64,000 nucleotides of DNA, from assembly GCA_947034885.2 (NCBI GenBank), contig OX344750.2, forward strand, positions 9,334,553 through 9,398,552, read 5' to 3'. Below are positions 1 to 10,943 of the stretch, in pieces; within the stretch, counting starts at the first letter, position 1, and each line of letters begins with the position of its first letter. Under the pieces are notes generated by a model. It was not told where the DNA came from. It searched no databases and saw nothing but the letters and a program-made list of their open reading frames with translations. The position numbers and the translations under genes are program-made. Source of the DNA: Thuidium tamariscinum (lineage: Eukaryota > Streptophyta > Bryopsida > Hypnales > Thuidiaceae).

Positions 1-2130
1 TGAAAATACATCCAAAGTTCAAATTGTAATAAAATATTCAATATAGTATGGATTTTTCCAAAATTTCAATTGGAGTAGAAACTAGAGTAGATGACCTTCA
101 TTTCATTAGTTGGGCTCACTCTCAAAAAATGTCATTTTCCAAGAGAAATTTCAAATTTAGAGGAAGGAGAAAAAGACACTGAAATAGCAAATTTTACCAT
201 CTATGTTTTTTTTAATTATTTCTCATTCACATGAAGACAAACACTAGCAAGACTATAAACTCAATTAATTACTCTTCATATCACTCCATGAAAGGTCAAC
301 TAGCAAAAAATGGATGTCTTTCAGTTTGTCTCCAGATCACTCTCTTGTCATCCAAACGTGACAAATTGATACTGGCAGTGTTTTGGAGTGAAAAGTTGAT
401 TGCCTATCTGAGGAAGCTAAACTCCTTGAAATGTTGTGTTGTGTTTGGGTGGGTTTTTGGGTCACTGGCAATCTTGCATTTTTCCTTTTGCAATGGAATT
501 CATTTTATTTGTTTAAAAAAGAACTTACATCTTGAAAAAAAATTTAGTAAATTTTCATAGAAAAAAAAATGGAATTGGCATCTAACCCAAGTCATTTCAT
601 ATTTTTTGGATCTTTTTGGAATTAGTTATAAACTTTTGAAGTTGAAGTACAGTTGGAACTACTTCTTGAAATGTACACTATTAGTATATGACAAAGAATT
701 TTGCATGTAATATAGAAGTGCAATTGTACATTATTGGAATTTTGTACAAAAAAGAAAGATTGAACAAAGCAAAATGTACCTTTATGTCATGATCACTTCC
801 AAAGTACAATTGCTCTTAGAACAAACTACCTTATTGTGTTAACTTATTGTCCCAAATTTGGCAACTGGTGTTGCTTTAGTAAGTTGTTTCAACCTTATCC
901 CAAATCCAATTCTCTTTGCTATGTTGGATTTGGGCTTTATTGGCTTTGTTAAGAAGATATAGACTATGACATTGACACTTCTTTTTTTTTTGACACAAAT
1001 GAAATGGCATCAACTTTGGTTTCAAAATTTGAGTTCCCAAATCCTATCTACAATGGCATTTATACTCTATAGCATGGTTCTAGTTTAGTTGAAGTGGGGA
1101 TGTGGGGTTGAATTCATCAATAAATTAGCAAAGTCTTTCGCTCCATGGCTACATTGTTCTTGTAAGTGTCATTGAAGAACAAATTGAAGTGAGAATCAAA
1201 GATCTTTGGGCTTGAAGGAAGAAAATCATGGTCTTATCTTGTAAGACTTCTTTTGTACAAAATAGTCCCAAATCCTATAACCTCTACATATTTGTCAACT
1301 TTGAATGTATAATTAACTCAAATGAGTGTTTTGAAGTCGTGTTTTGCATGTTAGCAATGGATGACAATAGTCATAAGATGAAATTTGGCTCCATAGAGGG
1401 CCATTTCTAGCCAATTTCCCCTATTATTCTTGCACTAGTGACGAAATGGCTAACTACTATCAACAGTGATAAATTATTTTTAAAAAATTAGGTCTACGAA
1501 ATTGAAAAAAAAGTCAAAAAAATCTAATGTGGTCATTGCTCAACTACATCAAATTTCAACAATTTTGTAGTTCCCAAAGTTCCCCACTGCGTGGGAACTT
1601 ATACTCTCTTATTTAGCCAAATCTCCACTAATGATTAAATCTTGTGTGGCACTTTAAAACTAGTTTTGAAACTTAAAAGGCATGTATAGTACACAACAAG
1701 TTTGGTATAGGGTAGATTAGTTCATTTTCATAGGTTGACTAATTATGTCATCTTATTTTTGGCTCCAAATTTTTTCAAGAAAATAATCCAAATCCACTCA
1801 TTTTTTTACAAAATCATTGCATTAATGCCAACAAGGGATATTGTGCCAATTTGTTAATGGTAAAGACTTAATAACCATTGGGTACATAAGAGAAGCCGTG
1901 ATGGATTGTTTATGGGATGTTTATGAGTCCATTCTATTATTGGTTTTGTAATTTTTGAGCAGACTACTCCAAGAGTTTACAAAAATTACATGAAAAATTA
2001 GAAAATTATGGCCCCAATTAGTTTTGATTTGTAAAATAAGGACATGCACACTTCCAAAGAATATATGTCTTTTGGGGATTAGCCTCAAATTATTCAAATT
2101 ATGAATTTGCATGGTACTAGGCCTATTTTC
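1..2130. other. AT-rich spacer, no gene recognised
   Basis: This stretch is strongly AT-rich and the short open frames in it have no recognisable motifs. About 480-720 resembles the middle of the 330-bp repeat seen at 52267-52596 (shared words such as ATCTAACCCAAGTC), so it is probably a decayed copy without its ends. About 1435-1605 weakly resembles the interior of the CATTAG-ended MITEs (GTGGTC... followed by a GTTCCC/GGGAAC stretch). Nothing else is supported. Confidence 0.6.
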
Positions 2131-3225
2131 CTAACCTTGTAATGTTGCAATAGACACTAAGTGTCCAATAGACGATGGAAATTCCTTCCATGACTCTATA
2201 TCAAGTAGAAGTGCAATTGTTCATCCTTAAAATTTTGTGCAAAAAGAGGAGGTATTACACAATAGTTTGGCCTTGAATGAGTACTTTTGATTTTTTGAAA
2301 GTGGGTGATTGCAAGAAACACTTGTCCTATTTTGTATCACATGTTGCATGCTAATCTGTTTTTTGGCCATAACTTTTGTGTTTTAGCTCCAATTGACTCA
2401 AGATTTGTAGGAAAGGTACTTATAACTATTATAAACCTTCCATAATTTTTTCATAATTTTTAAAAATATTTTACTATCCAAAAATGGACCCCAATTGGAT
2501 GTCACACTTGGTAGTTTAGGGGTTTTTAGTACTAGGGAATACCTTTTTTTAATGATTTTAACATGAAATTTGGATGAGTGGTATTCTAGTAGATTTCTAG
2601 CTCTCCAGGGAAGGATTCTTAAAAATAGTTAATTTTATGTGTTGTGGAGGTTTACAAAGTAAGCTCCCTTCTGCTTGTATTTTGAAACACATAAAATATT
2701 ATTTTGATGGATTTTTTGGTAAATGACCCTCTCTATAAATTTGATGCAAACGGACACTTTCTATTTTTTGAAAATATCTATTTTTACTATTTTTCCCGAA
2801 TTAAAACATGAAGATATGTATTTTTTTTAGGTTTGCAACTTTTCAAGTTCTCCTGCTTAGAAAATTTTTCTCTCCATTTCCTTCAGTGAAAACCTTCATC
2901 TTAGAGGTATATACATTATTCATATTTTTTAAATTTTAAAAAAATTAATTTTTTATTTTTAAGGTACTCCCAAAAAAATCAGCCAAACGCAACAAATAGG
3001 ACAGGTGTTTCTTGCACTCACCCAAGTACACTATATAGGGGGTCTTAAGGAGATTGTAAGGGGGATAAGGGATTGTACATCATATTTCAAACATATGAAA
3101 CTTTCTAGAGTAAATCTCTTTTATTTTTTGGTCCCCTTAAGATTCCTATTTAGTCTAAATGATTAGTATAGTATCAAAAAGGTTGATTTCCATAGTGACT
3201 AGTCCAACCATCTTTACAAGGTTAA
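2131..3225. mobile_element. Decayed TTAA-type MITE (family G) carrying a nested MITE
   Basis: The left part (2131-2302) starts CTAACCTTGTAATG and matches the 225-bp family G element at 3226-3450 over words such as GTGCAATTGTTCATC. Its right end (about 3176-3221, ending in the TTAA at 3222-3225) matches the right end of the same family. Between the two lies the 721-bp family B element (2303-3023) plus about 150 bp not explained. The structure reads as an old TTAA element later hit by family B. Confidence 0.55.
2303..3023. mobile_element. Family B MITE, 721 bp, about 30-bp terminal inverted repeats
   Basis: The left end begins GGGTGATTGCAAGAAACACT and the right end is its near-exact reverse complement (ending ...TTGCACTCACCC). 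The match extends about 30 bp with three mismatches. AAGT lies directly outside both ends, consistent with a 4-bp target duplication. There is no open frame of note inside, so this is a non-autonomous DNA transposon. A second copy of almost the same length (719 bp) is at 15259-15977. The superfamily is not determined. Confidence 0.8.
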
Positions 3226-3450
3226 TCCTATAAAGACATTGCAAAATGGTCCAATGAATGATAGAGAATTCTTGTATATAAGACAAGAATGCAATTGTTC
3301 ATCTTTGGAATTTTATCCAAAAAAGGGTGGTCATGATCAATAATTTTGTTTCCAATGAAGACTTTTGAATTTTTTTTAAGTAGAGGATTTACACAATTAC
3401 ACAATTTCAAAAAGGATAATTTCTATGGAGGCTAGCTTGTCCTCAAAAGG
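3226..3450. mobile_element. Family G MITE, 225 bp, flanked by TTAA
   Basis: TTAA flanks both sides (3222-3225 and 3451-3454), and the ends are short imperfect inverted repeats (TCCTATAAAGAC / CCTTTTGAGGAC). The left TTAA is shared with the right end of the neighbouring older copy. A similar 215-bp element is at 26765-26979. The length, lack of coding content and TTAA target suggest a piggyBac-type non-autonomous element; the superfamily is inferred from the target site only. Confidence 0.65.
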
Positions 3451-4039
3451 TTAACAATTATGGACTAAAGGCAAAACACCCATTTCCGTGCTTGTTCCTT
3501 GCAATGGATAGTAGATTCACCTAAATGTATTAGTAGAGTTCCCTTAATGTGTTCGCCACATGTATGATTGTAATTTGTTGACACAATTGAAGGACATATA
3601 GGATAATTTTGTTGGCTGAGTGTTGATTTTCGCAAGGTTTAGTTTTGGGGGCACCTATAGGACGGTTTCACAAGTCTAGGGAGCCAATACTTTGAAAATT
3701 TGTAGAAATTACATACTATAGCCAAAAAATTTAATTTTTTTTTAATATTCATGATTTTCACTTGCTAATACTAGAAAAATATCATTTTTAGAAAATGTTG
3801 CTTCCAACTATGCTGAATTTCTTATTTTGACGGTTTTGGGTGTTTCCACTATAGGTAACTTTCAAGCCATCAAGAGGCGGCGAGTGGGTTACAAGTTGTA
3901 ACCAGCTTTGTTCCCAAATGAAAACTCACGTAATTGTTGCCTTCATGGATGAATATTGTGTAGTTACAATTGAATTATCCTACTCATGGATGAAACACCT
4001 TTGAAAAGACTTGTGCACACAATCAAAGCATAGAACCTT

Positions 4040-4286
4040 AAATCCTGCCTTCGAAGGTGGGCCCAAAAGGATCGATCTATCTTAGAGGAAAATGCAGGAA
4101 TTTTTTATTTTTTGCAAATAACTTTTTTTGCAAATTCTGAATTCATATTTGTGATCAAAGATTTCAAATGAGTTGGGAAGGTCTAGAATTTCCATTAGAC
4201 ACAACAGAGTAGGGGAATTTTTTTTCATTTTTACCCAAGAGAACCCAAAATTAACCCTGCTGGGCCCACCTTGGAAGGCAGGATTT
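4040..4286. mobile_element. Family E MITE, 247 bp, 24-bp terminal inverted repeats
   Basis: The left end reads AAATCCTGCCTTCGAAGGTG and the right end is its reverse complement with one mismatch over 24 bp. The interior contains TTTGCAAATTCTGAATTCAT, a word shared with related copies around 8930-9050, 38870-39040 and 39716-40254. It lies just upstream of the GC-rich island at 4375. No target duplication is obvious. Confidence 0.75.
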
Positions 4287-4374
4287 CACGTCCTGCAATC
4301 AGAGCTGGTTACGGAGTAATTTATTTGGGAAAACACACACAGTCAAACTGAGTGATGTCCAATCGTCAGTACGC

Positions 4375-4680
4375 ATGGCACCGCGAGTCTCTGACCACTC
4401 TTATCCTGGTGTTGTAGGCGCGCTGTCCAAGTTCTATAGGTCGAATGGAGGGCTTCTGAACCGTTCCAATCTTCAGTGGAGGTATTCGGAAAGTACTACG
4501 GTTTTCAACCTTGTGACGAGCCTTGCAGGATATTTCATCGCCGCCGGAGCTGCTGCCACGGAGTCCCTGATCTTTACCAGTCCGGTTCTACAGTACTGTA
4601 GAAGATTGATCAGCGCTACTTACAATCCAGGTCCGTCTCTTTTCAAACCACAACTCCGTCTTCTAGTTCGCCGTTGTTGA
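4375..4680 (+). CDS. Unrecognised ORF in GC-rich island (possible first exon)
   Basis: This open frame of 101 codons starts MAPRVSDHSYPGV and sits where base composition jumps from AT-rich spacer to about 50% GC. Codon usage is balanced and resembles that of the hexokinase and PIG-T exons, not the spacer. Residues 43-65 are hydrophobic (FNLVTSLAGYFIAAGAAATE), possibly one membrane segment. The frame may not run to its own stop: CCAG/GTCCGT near 4630 could be a weak splice donor leading to the ORF at 4939. I do not recognise the protein. The strand choice rests on codon appearance alone. Confidence 0.4.
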   Translation: MAPRVSDHSYPGVVGALSKFYRSNGGLLNRSNLQWRYSESTTVFNLVTSLAGYFIAAGAAATESLIFTSPVLQYCRRLISATYNPGPSLFKPQLRLLVRRC

Positions 4681-4938
4681 GTTATACTGCGTCGCTGGCT
4701 CCATATCTGTACTACAGGTAGTCCATATTTACGAGGTTTGAATGTCTCTGCAGTCAATGACGAACTATGAGTTTGCGTCTCAAACTGCGTGCCAGTCTGT
4801 GCATGTCTGACAACGTCGTTTGCCACAGAAGAGGTTTTCAGTAATCACAAGCTCTTTCTCTTCTTTTTCCTTGAGGGGACTTTCTGAGGAGACTAACTTC
4901 GTCTGTTGCGGCGTCACAAGAGCCTGGGTGTTGTTGTC

Positions 4939-5352
4939 ATGGCTTCTCTTCTTCAATTTGAGGACCTGTGTGAAGTTCCAAGGGTCCTGACAGTGGCCGC
5001 CATCCTCAGGAGCTCGGAGTATTCCACGCCAATTCAGAGCCACTTCTGCCCCAGTGTGCCAGTTTCTGATCTTCCTGCGTTAACGGCTACCACGGTCCCT
5101 TCCTCCTCAGTGTGGAATCAAAGCAGAGGCGGACCGTATAACTGCGATGCGGACTATCTCGAGGACGAGGCTTTGAAAGACTTTTGGAGCGAGTTTGAAT
5201 TTTCTGGGCCTATTATGGATCAGCGAGGGGTTGATGAGATCAACCAAGAAGTCGAAGACGATCAGATGGGGCGTCCTGTATTGGCTAGTCGGAAGCGACA
5301 CAAAGGACTCCTGGGTAGGGTTACAGAGTCTGATCCCACTGTCCTAAATTAA
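4939..5352 (+). CDS. Unrecognised acidic protein ORF (possible second exon of 4375 locus)
   Basis: From the ATG at 4939 (context GTCATGG) the frame encodes 137 residues beginning MASLLQFEDLCEVPR and ending at a TAA. The middle is acidic (DADYLEDEALKDFWSEFEF, then an EVEDD stretch), followed by a short basic patch (SRKRHKG). No known domain, signal peptide or membrane span is seen. An upstream in-frame ATG at 4906 would add 11 residues. Codon usage looks genuinely coding and differs from the flanks. It may be the 3' exon of a gene starting at 4375, but the frames do not join cleanly at an obvious GT/AG pair, so the gene model is unresolved. Confidence 0.45.
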   Translation: MASLLQFEDLCEVPRVLTVAAILRSSEYSTPIQSHFCPSVPVSDLPALTATTVPSSSVWNQSRGGPYNCDADYLEDEALKDFWSEFEFSGPIMDQRGVDEINQEVEDDQMGRPVLASRKRHKGLLGRVTESDPTVLN

Positions 5353-7435
5353 ATATTAGGGTCACAGGAATAATTCTTTCAGATTTTTGTATTTTTTTGT
5401 TGGTTTTCCCATGATGGGCCACCGAGTAATAGGTTCCTCCTTACACAATCTGTTTGTGCTTAGATGTACACACGTAGAATTAGATGATTAGTGTTGTAGC
5501 TAGCTAGGTGAGGAGTACATCTTCTGATGATCCTTGTTGTCATCTCTTACAGGGGAACGAATTCAGGGGTCCCCATGATTTCCACTTTACTCCCCGGTAC
5601 ACGCCGGGGGAAAGCATATCTCCAGTCATTAGACACTGCGGTCAACAGAAAGCAGAAATAGAGACAAACCAAGAACTCTAAACGTAACGTTTGGTGACGT
5701 CTGGCGTTTGGTTGGAAGATTTCGGAGAGGAACGCTTGTTCGTAGTTGAGTTGCTCTGGACTGGCGTGCAGCCTTGTTGAAGTGCGACACATCCAAATTT
5801 CCATGCATGCGAACACTAGTAGAGAGCCCGCCTAGAGGTATCCCATTCTCGAAATTGATGCCGCTTCACAATTGACAGAGTTTTGGTAGAAATTGCCCCT
5901 ATAAGCTTCACAAGTGGCAGGGTTTAATGAGACTAGGTCCTGGCTACTTTTCTTCTAGTCTTTTTCCGTAATGGTCAGGAATCTTGAGATGCAACCAAGA
6001 CCTTTCATTTGAAAAGCAGAATTGTGAGTCCGTGTCCTGAATGCTAGACAAGTTTGAGGCATGGCATCCTTGTCCTCCGGCAGGCAAAACTCAAGCATCT
6101 CGAGATTGCAGACCTTTACGGAAAAGAGACTAAAGAGTTGCACAATAAGACAACTAGGGTCAGTGGCGTAAGCGGAAGAGAATTATTCAGGTTGTCGATA
6201 TGTGCTGCTCTTTGATCGGAGTGCTCCACTATAGGCCCCCATATCAAGTTCCTTCCAGCAGATTGAAATATGGCAATAGGAATTGCAACAAATTAAGTGC
6301 TTTTCTTCTACCGGCATTTGGTGAGTTGCAAGTTTCCGGACCTGGAAGCCCGCCCTAAAATTGTGCCGTATGCTTAATTCCTGAATAAGAGTTGCAACTT
6401 GAATTGGCACGAGGTTTGTAAATAATGCAAATGTCCTAGTATTAGTGATTCACTCCGAGAGTCTCGCAAGTGGGCCTGAATCTCGGAAGACGACCAGGCA
6501 ATATCCGGGGGCTGGTTGTGGGATGGATGTGGAGGGAGATGGGGATGAAGGTCGTGATCAGCACAAGCTTAACACGGACGCGTGAAAGGCTAGCTACCGC
6601 GCTGAAGAAGAGGAACAACTTGGGTATCACCAGACATGAGGCGAAAGCAATCCCTTTCAATCTCACAATGAGGGTTCCACAATCCAGACCTCATGATGGA
6701 GTGGCATTGGTGATGTCGGCGATGAGCGTGGCCGCAATGCCCACCAGACTAATTCCCAGGACGCAAACCTGATGGAGATTCTTTTTCTTTAAAATGGCGT
6801 CCGCAATTTGATGCTCAAGCAGTCGGTCCTTCTTACCAACGAGGAGGGATCTAATTTTTTAGCTTGCAATTGGTACAGTTGCACAAACCTTTGACAAGGC
6901 CACTGAGAACTTCCAAATTACTGAACTGAGCCTAACCTCCTCCATGTTTTCCCCAGGTCACCGTTGTGAGATGTTGGCTTGGACCACACAGGCAAGTCAG
7001 CAGACTGAAAACTAAGGTAATTGAGTTGTATACTTGGAGTGTCTTTTTTGCCCAATTAAAAGAAGAAATGGCAAGAATGTGCTCTTGTAAACTGGGGGGA
7101 CAGGAAACTGTGCTCAAGGTCACGTCTGTTGATAGCTTTACCTTCATCGCCTAAGGTCCAAACAAGTGTAAAAACATCCTTGTTTTTCAAGTCTTATATA
7201 AGTCTAAATGTTATGAAGCTATGAAAATCTCAACTATACAATCTTGTAGTGTATATGTTGTAGATGATGTGGATCAAATTTGGAGTCATTTGGCTGCATA
7301 GATTGCAAGAACATAGCTTCACCATTTTTGAAACACAAGTGTGCCATTTGGTTACAACATAGACATCTGTAAACAAAAGCAATCAAGCTGTCTCAGTCTT
7401 CCATTTTCCCAATGCATAAGAGTTTTTCTTACCAT
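5353..7435. other. Moderately GC-rich region, possible UTR or gene relic
   Basis: Base composition stays above spacer level to about 7150, suggesting transcribed or formerly coding sequence, but no frame can be assigned to a family. On the minus strand about 6692-6850 reads openly with a basic part followed by a hydrophobic run (VCVLGISLVGIAATLIADIT) and a stop, like the tail of a membrane protein. No start or upstream exon was found. It could be the 3' untranslated region of the 4375-5352 locus, or a decayed gene. Confidence 0.35.
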
Positions 7436-10400
7436 GTTGAGAGACTGCGAGTTTCCGAACTTTGGGAACTCGTTGAAAACTGTCCCAACAGCTCATCTGA
7501 TGTGGCACGAAGACTGCCACATCAGATAATAATATTTGATTAAATTAAAAAACTATTATTATTATTATTTAAATATTTTTTACTCTGACCAACAGAATGG
7601 GGAACAAGGTTGACACAATCTCTCAATACCCCCAAAAAACCTCTTATGTCTCACCTCCATTGAGTTTTGTGTGGCTATAGTCCATCCAAGGCCAATTTCT
7701 ATTCAAACAAGAACATTTATACATGCTTTTTTTTGGTTGATCTGTGGACTTGCAATTAAAGGAATATGCCCCTGTAGTAGTGGCCTCAAACACGAGACTT
7801 GGCATTCTGTTCACTGTTCTGTAGTTAAGGTGGAGGCATCAGTAACCAATCATCTAAGCAATTTCAGAGCAGATTGTGCATAGGTTGTAACTTTGTGGTG
7901 GTGGAAATTTTTTTCCATGTAGGAAGATAAGGAATATGAAGACAGAAAAAATTTCAAAATTTTATTCCCAAAACTGAAATTATTGTAAATTTTGGGAGGC
8001 AAAAAGTGCATTTCATGCAAAGTCAATGTCTAAAGACTTCGAATTCCGATCATTCAAGAATTACTTTCCAACCCACTACTTCTTACTTCCTATGCTCGCT
8101 AATTTGGGACATGTGTAAACACCTTGTTAATCTCAACCTCAAAAAGGATTAAAAAAAAATTCAAGCTCTGGTTGGAAATCTGTTCTGGCTGGATTGGAAA
8201 TATTGCATCCCTTAGAAGTTGGGTGTTGGTCAGGGCTGATAATTCAACCTTAAAGTCTCATTTTTGTTCTCTAACAATATCTTTTGTAGAGAAGATAATC
8301 TCCTCGCAGTGACAGTGAACTCTGTGCAACCAAACTCAATCATCATACAATAACACACACAGTCTAACGATCATGATCTAAAACGAGATTTCCAATAGCA
8401 ACTATTAGTTATGGTTTAGTCACACTTAGGCTTATGTAGGACTTGGTACTAGAAGATAATATTGACATTGCAATATTATGAAGTTGGAGAAGTTGGTGAG
8501 AGAAAAAAGTTAAAAAGGAGCCAATGGCAAGCTATTCTACATGAAGGAGGTGTAACCTTCCTATTTGTTGTTTGGAGCAATTCTTGGAGAATGTGTTACT
8601 TGCAAAGCTAGATGGGAGCTTTGTAAGCCATAGATAGCCAGCAAAACTAAAAAAATCCTTGGCAAATTTTCTTCAAGCACATTTCTTCATTTCTAGAAGA
8701 AAAAAAAACTTTGAATTCTTAAAGAATAAAGTTGTACCTACTATAAACAATCAACAAGAAAACACTACATTTGTATCCTCGAAGAACTGCAATTGACATG
8801 AAGAAGGTGTGACTATTGGTCCTATTACTACTCAGCTTCTATTTCTTCTAGCCAAGGTGAACTGAACTCCTCACTCATCCCCTAGTGAAAATGCTAAAAT
8901 TTTAATTTTCTATGCATGATAGAATTTTCAAATTTTGAATTCATATTTTCATATTTGCAATCAAAGGCCCCAAATTAAATACAAGAAGTGTAATAGATAA
9001 ATTAATCAATTAAGTGCAAAATAGGAGACTTTTTTTACTTGCACCTCTGGAATGACTTGGGAAGGCAAGCAAGAGGTTGGTTCACCCGCCCTACCTTGCC
9101 ACTAAGTCCTCAATGATTTTCACAATATACCTGGGCTATACATCTTGCCAACTACATAGGACTGCCTAGAAATTCAAGCTTGAGTTTTCACTTGCCAAGC
9201 TTGAATCTTGCCCCATCTTGTTCTCAAAATAGCATCTTCATTGCACGACCTACAAAAACTACAAAGTCTATATTGCAAAGCAACCCCATTTGAACATAAT
9301 TTTGATACTATGAAGAAAACCACAATAAGAAGTCATGGTGCCAAAATGGGCAAGGAATGCTATGAAATAATTTATTAGTTTTCAGACTTTCATGTTTCTA
9401 TCTATTATTTGCAAAGCTTGACATGCCGTTTTTCAAAATATACTTGGCATTTTCCCAAGCACAATTTCAAAGGAGCATCTTGATTCAAGTTTATAGTTCT
9501 AGAACAATATTATTCAATGGAAATTGAGAAGATAGCCACGGTAGTAGTTTTGCTGTAAGCCAAAGGAAAATAGAGTTGAAGTTAGTACAACGGGTTGCAA
9601 ATAAACTAAATCAACTTTAAATATTTTCTTATCACATAGAATAGAAGTCTTAGAGTCGCTTCAACTTTGCCAAGTTAAAACAATAAGCTTTGTGAGATAA
9701 CAAGCTCAAAATACTTTTGGCATTTAAGACATTTTAATGAAGGATAACAAGTGTCCAATTCAACACAAAGAAATGGTTTTCACCCATCAATTGACAAAAA
9801 AATTATTGAATTCATAGTCATTACTTCGATTACAACTACATAGTACATTTACAAAAGCAAAACAATTGCATAATTAGCTCAAGTGCATGCATGCATTGAA
9901 GAAAGCTTCCAGAATCATCAGTGTGTACAATGAAGAGAGGTCATGGGGAGTGTGACAACGACAAAGATATGAGCTTATTGGAGGTTGCTTCTTTGCATTC
10001 AAGTCCCGTTCCTACACCTACAACAATGCAGACTTTATAGTTTTCAAAGGTTGTGCAATGAAATTGCCAATTTGAGAACTAGGTCAGTGCAGACCTCACA
10101 CCAGGCCAAAAGAAACTTGAGCTTGAATTTGTCAACAAGCCAGTGTGGCGGGCAAAATATAGAATCCAGATATTTTGTAAGAATCTTAGAAATTTAGTAC
10201 CAAGGCCCGCCCCAACCCTCTTGTGTTACTCTCTTCTTGTACTTAATCTCTTCTTGCCTATAAAATTCATGAGCCCCTAAAGTTCTACAATGATTTGTGC
10301 GTGATTTGTGGGCAATAGTCAACTTAGGGGGTCAAGATGGTCTATTTGCAAAAAATTCCACCCAACTCTTTATCTTTTGTAATTTACATTATTTCTAATA

Positions 10401-10943
10401 AAAAAGTATAGCACTCTATAGAATCATTAGCTATTTGTACCAATATACTATAGTACCATAGTAGGCCCATTTTCCAAATAGAGCTACAAAAATAAACATT
10501 AATTCACATGATTTGTACATTCTCAGTTCAATGAGCTATTGAAATTGTAACTAGTGCTTGGAATTATCTAAAGTCACAACCCAAGTCTATTTTATTTTAA
10601 TATTATTTGCAATTTTTAGATAACTATCTATAGTCTTAACATATATTATTCAATAATTATTTTGTTTGTATGCATTTTTTTTCCATACAATAAGGATTTA
10701 GGGTGATTTTGATTCCTCAAGTATTAAGAGAAGGGCTCATTTGAATGAAAGTACCTTGAATATGGATCAATATTTGTATTTGTTGCAAACAAAAATATTA
10801 TACAAAAAGTCATATTGGTTCAATTTTTATTTATAAATTTCATTGAAAACTATTAAAAGTTATTTTTGTTCACACACATATACATATACATATATATATA
10901 TACATATGGAGTATTTCATATGTGGTGTAGTAAGAAGATGAAT
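7436..10943. other. AT-rich spacer with MITE remnants
   Basis: No gene is recognised. About 7436-7580 contains CTGCGAGTTTCCGAACTTTG and GACTGCCACATCAGATAATA, echoing the interior of the CATTAG-ended MITE at 38035-38287, so it is probably a decayed copy. About 8890-9050 shares interior words with family E (TTTTGAATTCATATTT, then GCAATCAAAGGCCCCAAATTA). A CA/TA-rich simple stretch lies at about 10870-10915. The short open frames show no motifs. Confidence 0.5.
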
